From contig CM114273.1 of assembly GCA_050084515.1 (NCBI GenBank), positions 3,906,001 to 3,970,000 of the forward strand: a DNA stretch of 64,000 nt, in the 5' to 3' direction. How positions within the stretch are numbered: the stretch's first letter is position 1; each line of letters begins with the position of its first letter. Made by a program: the position numbers and the translations under genes. This document shows, in pieces, positions 32,090-43,225 of the stretch. The DNA is from Blasia pusilla. Its lineage: Eukaryota > Marchantiophyta > Marchantiopsida > Blasiales. The notes below the pieces were generated by a model. That model made no database searches and was not told where the DNA came from. It worked only from the letters and a program-made list of their open reading frames with translations.

Positions 32090-34700
32090 TGCTTGTCCGT
32101 CTCCTCGATTGGGCCACTGCTGCTCTGTGGGGCCGCGGGGGTTTCAGAGGCTCCTGTACGGCCGTCCGAAGCTTCGGGAATCTGAAAGTGGCGGTGGCGA
32201 GTTTTGCAGCGGAGGGATTTGGAGTTGGAAGGCAATTGTGGGATTCTTGTTCGGATTTGAACGGGAATTCGTTTTGATCTGTGGTGAGGTCCTTCCGGGA
32301 GGTGGAAGTGCGAGGCGGAGTGGCGTGAGGCTGCGGTGCGGCCGTGGGAATTGTGGTGTGTTTGAGATCGCCGGATGAGAAGTTCGCATTGGGGAGTTTT
32401 TGGAGATGCGGGCAATGTCGGAGCAGGTATTATGAACGGGAATGCATTTTGATTCCAGACGATATCTTTGGGGAGATCATGGTACAGGTGGAAAGGCGTG
32501 AAACCAGATTTGTGTTTGAGTCTTTCCATCACATGCGGAGTTTGGACTCCAAGCAATGCAGGTTGTCAGGGTTCTAGGGCGACCAAGATGCCTCTCCCCT
32601 TTCAATGTCGCGCATTATCGGTGCGGAGTTATGAAACCCGCTTGGCGTTCCGAAATTGTCGTAACAGGTATGCTCCCTTCAACGCTATGTGTTTGTGCTT
32701 GGAGGTTTTTGGTTCTGCAGCATCTCAAATGGGTGTATGGTACGACGATCCAATCGTGCGAGGGAGATATGTACTTGCAGTATGATGCGACGATCTGATA
32801 AGGGCACGGGCGTTTGGGAAGATCTGCTCCTCATTTATGAAATAAACGGCTAGCCAAGAGCGGATTTGTTCATCTGCGTCGTAAACGGTTTCTGATTAGG
32901 TTTCTGAACGACTTAATGATGCATTCCCGAGACGTACCACGTGCGCCACTCGTGAACCAGCATACGGCTAGCAGCCGCCTGGCCCGGAATGCAATCCATT
33001 TTTGGACGATTTCATTTCGCCAATGTTTCTTTTCGCGTCAGAAATGTTCAGGTTGGAATCATTTTGGATGCTCAGAAACGCTCGGAATACTTGATTCTCA
33101 TCGTACGGAAGGTCCGATGTCAAGAGGTAGCAGGAGGATGGTGGAAGAATCGCAACCCTAGTTACGGGGTTTCTAGGTTTCTGTAGTTTGGCATTGGAGA
33201 CGTGTCTGTCACAGCCTTTGTGCGGGCGGATGTGCAGATATGCGTTGGACTTTGGTGGTCAGTGTTTCGTGTTCGGCGTGATTAGTCCCTTTTTTAACGC
33301 GCATGATTTAGCCGACCGCTGTCTAGTGGTCGTCTCGTAATCAGCTTCCCTAGTGCGAGTCGCAGATCGTAAAGAGTGGGTTTTGTATATGCTATTGGTG
33401 GAAATTACTACCGTGCGATGATCAAGTAACGCATCTGTTTGTGATATTTGCAGAAAACCGCTCTGCACAGGTGAAGGGCATATTATCGGAACTCTCCTCA
33501 TCCGGGCTCTTCTCAACCGTTCTCAGATTGCACGCGCAATCAAGGTCTTTGAATCGAATTGAATCTACATCACTTGACCTGGGTAAGAACTTCATTCGTA
33601 ACCACTCTGAAAATTTCCGTAAGTAACCTCACTGCACTGGTTGAGAAATTCAAGACGGAAAAGAATTAACCATTTGAAAATCATTTCACGAACGAGTTTG
33701 CCAACTCTGTGGTGTCTCTTCTCTCTGTAGTCGAATTAAATCATCGTGGTTGCCATGGTTAGGGGAAGCCTGAGTTATTCCTGATGTTGGGAAATGGGGT
33801 TGTCGCGCAGGAAGAAAATTCGGATTGACTTGTGGGCTGGCTGTTGGAAGCACCTACTTGACGAAGTTTTCAGGTTCAGCCGAGGATGCTCGGTGTGACG
33901 ACGGTAAGATGGAAAATTGTTATTCCCTAGCATTTTTATGACGTGAGCTGAGAATTGGGCTGCGCAGGGTATGTCACGGAAGTGTGAGAATTGGGCTGCT
34001 TAGAACATGTCACGGATGTGTAAGAATTGGGCTGCGTAGAACATGTCACGGAAGTGGAACGGGTTTAACTGTGCTCATTCGATCCTTCGTTTGCGCTTTG
34101 AAGGCTGAAATTCGCCGTGTCCCGTGTCACACAAATGGTCATGGTCTAAATGTCATTCTAATCCTTGCCTGTGCAGATCAGCATGTAAAAAAGGTTGCTA
34201 GCGAGGGTTCTTTGGAATGGGATTACAGACGAGCTCGGGTTTACCAGTGGATAAGGAGGTTATGGGTGCCTTCTCTATGTATATTGACAGTATATTTTGG
34301 TTGGCAATATCCGCTCTCTCTCCTTGCCGATCTTATCATTCTCATGTGGACTACGAAGCCAAGGTCTACATCCATTTATCTGTGGGTTGAACAGGTTTGA
34401 CTCTAGAACTTTATCAAGCCATCCATATCGAGTATGCATACCGATACGGATGCTCTCATTTTTTAATTTGCTCATCACGGTCGGAGTCTGTCCTAGACTT
34501 CGAACTGGCTTTTCTGGGTAGCTACTTCTTGGTTATCGACAACCTAATAAGATGTATGGTACCGTAATGCAGAAGCGTCAGCAAGAAGCGTTTGAGAGGC
34601 GCGGGTTGGATCGTATCACAGGCCAGGTCAGTGATGAGCCCGACTCTGACCTTATACATCTTCTCTCTCTCCCTCTACTTACCAAAGCTGCTGCATTGGT
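32090..34700 (+). other. Possible intron-containing host locus, weakly supported
   Basis: Base composition resembles the two host genes more than the retrotransposons. Exon-like islands between splice-like signals on the plus strand include 33453-33582 (after ttgatatttgcag-like sequence, containing KGILSELSSSGLFSTVLRLH, before a gtaagaac donor), about 34176-34240 (DQHVKKVASEGSLEWDYRRARVYQ) and about 34578-34626 (QKRQQEAFERRGLDRITGQ, before gtcagtg). A frame starting MGHCCSVGP at 32109 could be a first exon. None matches a family that I know and no continuous frame joins them, so this may be an untranslated, non-coding or chance signal. Confidence 0.25.
33949..34056 (+). repeat. 36-bp tandem repeat, three copies
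   Basis: Units at 33949-33984, 33985-34020 and 34021-34056 each read (t)gagaattgggctgc followed by gaacatgtcacggaagtg, with a few substitutions. The period is exactly 12 codons, so a frame starting in the second unit (33984) stays open and encodes repeated peptide text. Confidence 0.88.
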
Positions 34701-37670
34701 AAGTAATGTTCATTGGGGATAGATTTTCCCAATCAGGTAAAATAGATGGTGTGGTGAAGAGCTTCCTGGTTGATGCCTGGAAGCTCCGCATCAGCACACT
34801 TTGATCAGCACTCGCACAATATGGTACCTTCACTTCTTCCTCTCTCTACACCCATCCCAGTCTCAAGCACCGTTCAACCAGGTCTATGGTCGCAAGGTTA
34901 CGACAGGCACTACTTAGTGAGCACACTCTCTCTGTGTGTGTCGTCCAGCTGTCCATCAGTACTAGAGACGAGCAAACGCAAAAGTGTCCAAATTTGGAAA
35001 GCCTGTCTATGTATGTCTCGTGCTCTCAGTCGGACTGCCGCTAACACTGAATACAAACAAAAGTCTACCGTCTGTGAGTGCATGGTTTCGGACACGTAGT
35101 TCTTCGATAATGGATGGGGGTTTTGAATGTGTACCGTGGGTGTTCTGCAGACCTCAGCGGTGATGCACGTAGAAGTTCGTGATTACAAGCTTTTCTGTTT
35201 GGCCAGGGTGACGTCTTTAACTAAAAGGTCGACATTAATAGGTCTTCTCGGTGACTGGTGGGTAATTTATTCCTCGAGTTCTGCCATTCATACTGGAGTC
35301 AACATTAAAAGTCTGATGGCTACGGTACCCCCGTTTGTCAGAGAACAGTTCAGTATCAACTAGCACAGCTTAAGGCAGTTTTGGCAGACTTCTTGCGGAA
35401 TCGAACTGCCCTAAAACAACTCATAAGCAGATTAATGTCGACAGCAAGCACTTGTTCCCCTACCCATTTCAATTTGTACGACCTCCTGTCACTGCAACAG
35501 TGGACTGGAGCTAGTAACGCGTCCAACTAACTAACTTGTCCAAGAACCTAGCCTCTATCGGACCTCCACATGTGGCAACAAGGTTTGGTTGCCTCTTACC
35601 ATCCCACATGACATCGGGTGATGAAGAGGGACACCTGTTGTGGCCGTACCGCCTCAATTTGGGATTTGGAAGTGTTCGTGGGCCCAGGATTTAATTCTGG
35701 CCGCTTTCCCAGGTCGCCTCGTTGCTAATAAGGTGTTTTTCTGGCCTTCGTCACATTTCCATTTCTGATATGATTCAGACCTCTTAGGTTTTGGAAAGAA
35801 AGTCGTTGTGAGCGCATTTCTGGGCTGTGAAGAGAAGTAAGTAGTTTGATGACTCCTGTCGGATTTCAATATTGTTACAACACTGTATCTGAAGTGTGGA
35901 ATGAGCTCGGACTGGAGATCGGAAGCCATTGAATAAGTACTCTGGAGCGAACTTTGTTGAGACGTAGCAGGTGTGAAATAAAGAGGGCCGGAAGAGGAAC
36001 TCAAGCAGGCGAGGTAGATGAGACAATGCTATAAAAGAAGGCCAAAAGAGGAGCCCAAGCAGGTGAGATGGATGATATGATGTAGCTCATAAAACATAGT
36101 GGCAAGAGGAACCTAAGCATAGTGCATAAGAATAAGTCGCCAGTACCGGTGAAGGGCACGGTTTTTCTTCTGTCCGTGTACTCAATTAAAAATGATCCTC
36201 CAGTTGTTTCTGAAGTAAATATGAGTTGCGACAATTTGAAGAGATTAGAAATGAGATCAAAGGGTCATCGTGGATTCGAGGCAATAATTAGAGGAGAAAA
36301 TGGAGAATACGAGTCTAATCTGGTGGTGAGCCTATAATTGGACGTCTTGGTTATCTGTTCTATTACTAATACGAACGTAATTATCGCATTTCGTGAAAAG
36401 TTGCGAGCAGTGTTTGAAGTTATATCCGTGCGCATCGCACGAGCTATCAAAGTCCTACAATTTTAAAGCACATAATGACAAAATCCTAAACATTTGACGT
36501 CTCCTCGATCTGAGAAATAACGTCCCTCGGAATACTCCCAAGCAGAACCACAGACGCAGCCCAACTTAGCGTAGATGCTTGTATGCGCTTTTAGAGCTAA
36601 GTACTCAATCATCCAACAATCTTAACGTTAACTATGGACGGATCTCTGAAATATCAGGAGCGGCCCCAAAGTCTCCCAGGGCTGAAATGCTTAGATAGCT
36701 TCCAACCGTGCGAAGGTTTTGAGTTCGTGTGGCCGCACTGGAAATAAACGCTGCTACAGAACCTGCGTGGCGCCTGCAAAAAAGTTTTCGGGACCAGAAA
36801 GGCATGGGACCTTGGGTAAGGAGAAGCCTCCACGAATCGGCGCCAGTGTAGAAATATGCGGCCAATATGCGGTCGTTTTTAGGGTCATGAGTTTTATAAC
36901 AAATTTAGAAATTTTTGGACTAACATCTCGAGTAATACGGTTTAGGTTTAGAACACGATTCCGATTAAAAAAAAAGCCTAGAAGGTTCGGTTTGTACGTA
37001 TTAACATCCAACCGAACTGTTAAAAATTGAATATCTTGCGTCTCATTCCGTTGGGAATCCCATTGTTGGAGGGGCCGTAATTAGGGCGTGGAGAGATTAA
37101 CGAGGAATGGAGTGTACCGGGCATTGTAACGTCTGCTAAACCGTCATACTTCATTGCTAAACCGTCCTACTAGACTATTGGCGGCGATCCACGAAGTAGC
37201 GAAGTTTTGGTTTTTTTTTTTATATGCCTCATTTGTTGTTTCCCATCCTATTTTCTATTTATTATTATTTTGGACTAAGCCGTGTGACTTGCTGAGGATG
37301 GCGCTCCATTCACCACTTCCGTGACTTCTCCCTGTCACTCCCCAATATTAGTGTCCTAGACTTTACAGGGTTCACCATGACAAGCGTAACCCTAAAACCC
37401 TTTTCCATCAAGTGCATTTTTATCCCAAAACGGGTAGTTGCGTTGCAGATCCTTTCCGTTGTCTACTTGGATTAGTATATAGGATGGGTAAGCAGATAGA
37501 ATTGGTAATTTGCTGCGCACTAAGAGTGGGAAGATATGTATTTGATTAGTAGTAGTACATAACAGCTTTTCAACAGTATTAGAAGAGCTAGTGCGAGAAA
37601 TGCGAGAACCCATCTTAAGTGGATACGTAGGATACATGCCGTATATATCTCGTGCAGGTCTCCGTAGACC
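34701..37670. other. Unassigned region
   Basis: No protein family is recognised. About 35990-36120 holds roughly three imperfect ~60-bp copies of an aagaggagcccaagcaggtgag block. A poly-T run is at about 37210-37222. Short frames on both strands look random. Confidence 0.3.
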
Positions 37671-37679
37671 TTGTATTAT

Positions 37680-37805
37680 GAAGGAAAAGGCTCTATATAA
37701 TAAGATTTGCTACGGGAGGAGATAAGATTCACGTATAAGGATGGCCAGAGCACAACTACGCTACGGGAGGAGATAAGATTCACTTATTAGGATGGCAAGG
37801 AAGTT
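37680..37805 (+). repeat. ~56-bp tandem duplication
   Basis: Two copies of gctacgggaggagataagattcac...aggatggc lie at about 37709-37750 and 37760-37797 with few differences. Confidence 0.6.
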
Positions 37806-40500
37806 GCTTCCTGAGAAGGTTCCATATCAACCATCCCTCTCTTCAGTTGAATTTAAAGCATGGTGATATGATGGAATGAATGGGAGTGTGAATAATGTGG
37901 GTATCTTATGAAAGGCCAGATTGGGATTGAATGTCAAGTTAGTTTATAATCAAACTTCTTATTATGTGCACTACTTGTGGTCCTGTTGGGATTGCATCTA
38001 TGGGAGAAGATATGGCAGGGCAGGATCTAGTTAGAACCAGGATTGGATCTATTATGAGAATTGAGCAACAATCAAAACAGGGGAGGATTCAAAAACAGTA
38101 GGGACCAATGGGGCAAGACTCTGAACCACAAGATATTCACATGCCTATTATCCTAAATATGGATAATAGGAAGATCATTTTGATTGGAATTATTCATTGG
38201 TGGGGTTTTAGTGGAATTGGTGATAAAGGTTAATAGTACTTCAGTTCAAGTGCTCAGCCTTACTGAACACTTACACTTAATCTGAATAGTATTGCTGGCA
38301 CAACTCCTCAAATTTACTTTGATCATCCTATCATGGATTCATATTTTGAAACTCGGATAACGAAGTAGGGCATCCATTCCATTCATAAACCAGATAAAAT
38401 GGGAAGATTTACATCTACTTTAAGTAATAAATAACAAATAGAAACGATGGGAAGTGGGGATGGGATTCAAACTGCAAAAGTTGAGGTAAATAGGTAGATA
38501 ATTAGAAATGAAAGGCTCATGCTCTAATTTGAAAACTTGGCTTCCCAAGGTAGAACTATTCTAAGTGATATTGATGCGTTTTTTTTTTCCATCTAATTGA
38601 TACTTGCCACTAAAATGAGGATTGTTTCTTGAGGTTCCCTAATTTAGAAATGGTTGGAAGCTACCCTTAGTATGTTCCAACTCTAAAGTTCATGAAGAGT
38701 GAATGCTTATGATTATTATGGTGTGCAGATATCTCGGAAGGAGTTTTAGACAAGTCAAGCTAGGTGGCTATGCACTACCACTCCGGTTATCCATAAATCT
38801 TTCAAAATCCATAAATTTTGATTCTGATGATGGTAAGTCTCTATCACAATCTAGTATTGTTTAAGTACAGAATTCATATTCAAAATTCTTTGATAAGCAT
38901 GAGGAAAAGAAAATTGGACACTAAATGACTGAAAACCTTACAAAGGCAATTTCAGATTCTAATTTAAAGATCCTCGATTAACTGCACCTTGAGCATGCCT
39001 TCTAAACTAGATTGCTCGGGCATGTTCCATACAATATAATTTTTCTAAGAATTGCACTTATATACAAATTCATATGTATTGTAATAAGTAGTAAGTGAGG
39101 TAGAGCATGGTAAGTGAAATGTGAGGCCCTGAATTCCCAAAATCTACCAAAAGCTCTGAGAACATGCTTAGTTTTTCTATCTCAAATATTAGCGTAATAA
39201 ACTCACTTTATGTACTAGGAAGGAGATGTTTTTTTCCCTGTTTTGTATTGAATAATGCTTGCAAATTGAGAGAGCTATTATACTCTACACATTTTAGTAC
39301 TTCAACTTAAGCATAAGGGACAAGTTGCAACAAGCTAGAGAGATTTTATGACTTAAAAGAAATCGATAACCCGTACCTAGCCAAAGCAAAATTCTCTACT
39401 TTTTCCTACCACCTTATACGAGGTTGAGACATAACATGGCAGTAGAATGTTCTTGGAAAAGAATTAAAACTTTCTTTTGGAGACTTGGAAGGACAAAATA
39501 AACAGCTAGAAAAATTATTTATTTCCATCCTGTGAGTCAAACTATAGATATTTCACCCATATATGAATTTGTGTGCGGATCTTATCTAGGGCACAAATGT
39601 GAGCATAGGCTTTCAGTGATCAGTAAAAAGGAAGGTAAATGGGACCAGTAAAAATTTAAATTCATTCAAATTGCATTTTCTACTTGGTGTTATACTACTT
39701 TGTGTAACTAGGCCCATGCCAATGTATCTAATTACCAACTATCATACCTCCCTAAGTGGTTGAGGTGGGAACCCATCACACATCATATAAACCTTCCTGT
39801 GCCAGTTAGCTTTACATTACATGTTAGGACATCTCATATCTCTAAGCTATTGTAATACTTTAACGTGTCATTATTTTCTCATGATACACTACAATCACTT
39901 GACATGTGAATAGTAGCCTTCATGGACCCCTACTATGTGAATATCAGAAAGCTTGGAAGTTTACTTCAAGAAGGTATCAGTTTAGGTTTGTCCACTTGGG
40001 CACCATTAGAGAGAGAGCAAGCCTTCTACATTTGTCCAGCTGGTGTTTGGTGTTGATAGAAAAATCGTCCGTAGGCATGGGAACTTTTCCTTCTTATGTC
40101 CATATTTTCTCTAAGGAATTTAAAACTAATTCACATATTGATAATGACCTTCATATACCACCAAATCGAGTTGGAAGTCCGCTTGGTTGTCTGCTTCAAG
40201 AAGGATTGAGGCAAGGAGTGCTCACAAGGAAAGTAGAGAGAGCTTCAGGAAGGTGGGGGGCATGAAGAATGGCAACCATCCATGGGGACTTTTGACGTCT
40301 TAATTGATCTAGGAGAGTAAACAAGGCCCTCTCTACAATTGTATGTAGTGTCACTTGGGACATGTAAGTATTAGATGTACTTTACTATGTAATTTTGGGC
40401 CGATTGAGTAAATAGAGAAATTCCGGTTCCATATGACCAAAGTCACAAAACTCAGAAAATTACAAGCCTTCCTATTCCTTTTGAAATGGTCTTAATTGGA
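37806..40500. other. AT-rich unassigned region
   Basis: Long AT-rich stretch with no recognisable gene. The one longer plus-strand frame (39906-40265, 119 codons) has no motif that I know and is probably chance or a relic of a non-coding repeat. Confidence 0.3.
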
Positions 40501-40539
40501 GCATCTTTTCAAGTAGCGTGCCATGAGAAAAACCTTCTT

Positions 40540-41450
40540 TTCAGGCATCTTGTGGACGGATCAGATGGGCCTCATCCAATAGATGCATAGAAATCGTCCG
40601 ATCAGCTTTTGTTCACAGATCAGTAGTTGCTCCATCTGGTGAGATAAGCTGTCATTCCTCAGATGTGGTTGAATCGTCCGGTGAGTAGCAGGTGGATGCA
40701 ATCAACAGTTGTCCAGTGGATACAGTCAAATGGTGCGATCAGATTATATTGAAAGGCTAGGGATGCTCATGATCTTTTATTCATTAGATGCTCATGATCT
40801 GTCACTCATTAGATCTAGCTGCATCGTCCGGTCAACTTGTGCTCCTCTCAAAGGCGTTGGACGCCCCAATCTGCACAACCGGATCGGATCTCTGTCATCA
40901 TTAGATGCATTACATCTTGTGGTCGGCTGGTGTCCAAAGGAACGAGGTACAGCAGTTGCAGATGCATCAGGTTCCGTCGATAGATAGCATATGTGTCATT
41001 CAGCAGTCATTCGGATCTAGTCTAGCATCATCCATCAGATGCGGTCAGATCGGCCAATGAGCTTACGAACATTGGCTAATGAATGACATGTAATTCCTGT
41101 GAGCATACGCTCACATTCATTAGGGGGTGGATTTAGCATGGGATTAGAATGATGTCATTCGTTAGATTCAGAGGAATCAGCTTGGGCTGTGAGACGTCCG
41201 ATGCGCCAATTGCATGGCTGGATCGGATTGTCTCTCATACGTTAGATGAAACTCATCGACCGGTCAAGTTAAATTTGGAGCGTGTAGAAGGCGCACCTAT
41301 CTACACATGATCAGATCAGCTGAATTTCATTATAAGATCCTCAAAGACGGATCAGATTACCAGTCCTCCAGGAGAGCAAGTATGTGCTCTGATGGGTCAT
41401 TTCGTCCGATCATCTGCGAGGGTTGACATTGGATGGTTGTTATCAATTAG
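40540..41450 (+). repeat. Degenerate repeat region with recurring atcgtccgatca and ttagatg boxes
   Basis: The boxes atcgtccg(g/a)tca and catta/cgttagatg recur many times (for example near 40593, 40672, 40823, 40900, 41024 and 41403), with irregular spacing of roughly 70-110 bp. It reads as a very old satellite-like array. No coding sequence is supported. Confidence 0.45.
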
Positions 41451-41699
41451 GCGATGGATGTAACATGAGATTAGAATGACTGCCATTATTAGATGGAGTT
41501 CGACAGCGTGAGATTAGATGGGCTGTGATCCGGAAGATGCAGTCAAATTTTCCGATCATCTTATGTTGAACGTGATATAAGAATCTCAGGTACACCTGAC
41601 TGGTGAAGTGATGATGATCCAGATGTAAGTTGACCTGCGTTAGGAGTGGTGATCCAATCAAAAACCAATTCCAGTTTCACACGCATGAATATTGAACTC

Positions 41700-42500
41700 G
41701 TGTAAATATATGTGGAGGGTCTAGACTCTAGGAAGAAATATGAGGATAGCCATTGACAGGAAATCTGACCCTCAAAGGTAGCCGATTTCCGATCGCGCTG
41801 TGAATGAAGGTACACCGTACCATTTTCTCAGGCTGACTTGCTTGAGTGTTAGATTCGCGTGAAATAGGGAGGTGCTGGTGTCAGTTAGACTCTAGAAAGC
41901 AACGAAATAACCGTAGGAAAGTTGCCTCCCTTTGCTATCCGTCACAGTGAATGAAGGTACTCGCAATTGGTACAATCACCTTCAGTGTCACGTGCATGGG
42001 TAGGAGATTCGTGTGAAGTTTAGAGGGTCAACTTTCTATAGTGGAATGGCAGACATCCGTGAGAAAGTTGACTACTTATAGTCTTCAGGGTCGGATCACA
42101 GAAGCAATGAAGTGTCTCCAGGCCGACATGCTTAAGTGGTAGATTCTTACGAAATGCGGACGGTTTAGACTCTAGAAATAAATGAAAGTCACCCACGGGT
42201 AGTCTTGCTTTCAGAGAAGGAATGAAGGTACCGGGTACAGTGATCTCCATAAGTTGCAGGTTCCGGTGAAAGGTGGAGGGTTGGGACTCTAGAAAGCAAT
42301 GGAAGCCATGGGAGGAAATTGGATTCCCAATGATTCACATTCCGATCGGACCATAAACCAAATCACACGGTACAATCATCTCAATCGTCACAGAATTAGT
42401 CTCAAATGGAGAGGACGAAGACTCTGGAGTCTAGTACACTCCATAGATTGACTCCCAGCATTACTCACTGTCGGATTAAAGTATGAAACAAGGCACAGGC
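41700..42500 (+). repeat. ~140-bp degenerate tandem repeat, about six units
   Basis: A tagactctagaaagcaatgaaa-type box recurs at about 41722, 41886, 42021 (worn), 42166, 42283 and 42417. Between boxes are recurring gaatgaaggtac and gtacaatcacctcaagtgtc blocks and an agattcgtgtgaa block. Spacing is 117-164 bp. This is a second, distinct array directly after the one at 40.5-41.4 kb. Confidence 0.6.
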
Positions 42501-42919
42501 TATCACAGAGTACAATTAGTACTAGAGCATAATAGCATATTACACGGTTACATTAATACCGTGTGATATGCTCCACTATTAGATCGGTATTTGTGTGAAA
42601 TGTAGACTATTGAAAGCCATGAGTGTTCATCATAACTTGCACATGTTGAATGTTAAGCATCCGAAGAGCATGCTTGGCTGACCTATGGAACGGATGGAGT
42701 CATGGTTGATCACGACCATCCGATCCGTATGCTTCTCTGATACAGAGGACGGGCATGATCAATTTTCATTCTTCCCACCCTATCAGCGGAGCGTCGGAGT
42801 TTCCTTCCATGACTACCGTCCGATTACCATGCTTATCTGATCCAATGGAAAGCGGAAAGTATGTCAAATGTCAAGCATTCTATCCTCCTTGATTTGTGGG
42901 GTCACCGGATTTATGCTTA

Positions 42920-43225
42920 ATGGTAAGCTGTGTGATCCATAGGACAGCCAGAATTGTTATTAAATACGGATCAGTGCCTGATGCTCTTTCTTTTGCCGGA
43001 TCCAAAGGACAGCCAGAATTATCATTCAAATACAGATCAGAAAATGATCCCGTTTCTTTTGGTGGATCCATAGGATAGTGTTTAAATACTTATCAGTACC
43101 TTTGGTGCTCTCTTTCTTTCGGCAGAGATCCTTATGACAGGCAAAATCGTGTTCAAGTACCAATCAGAGCCTTTTGCATTTCTTTTGGAGTATCCATAGG
43201 ACAGCAAGAGTTGTGTTTAAAGAAC
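42920..43225 (+). repeat. ~65-bp tandem repeat, about five units
   Basis: Units read approximately ggatccataggacagccagaattgt, then tcaaatacagatcagtgcct, then ctctttcttttg, with starts near 42934, 43000, 43064, 43127 and 43191. Mirror-image short frames on both strands (42880-43078) are produced by the repeat and are not genes. Confidence 0.75.

Noticed and set aside
32074-32556. 160-codon minus-strand frame
   Set aside because: It is low-complexity Pro/Arg/Ser-rich text opposite GC-rich sequence, with no motif or start context.
42880-43078. Mirror frames on both strands
   Set aside because: They are produced by the ~65-bp tandem repeat.
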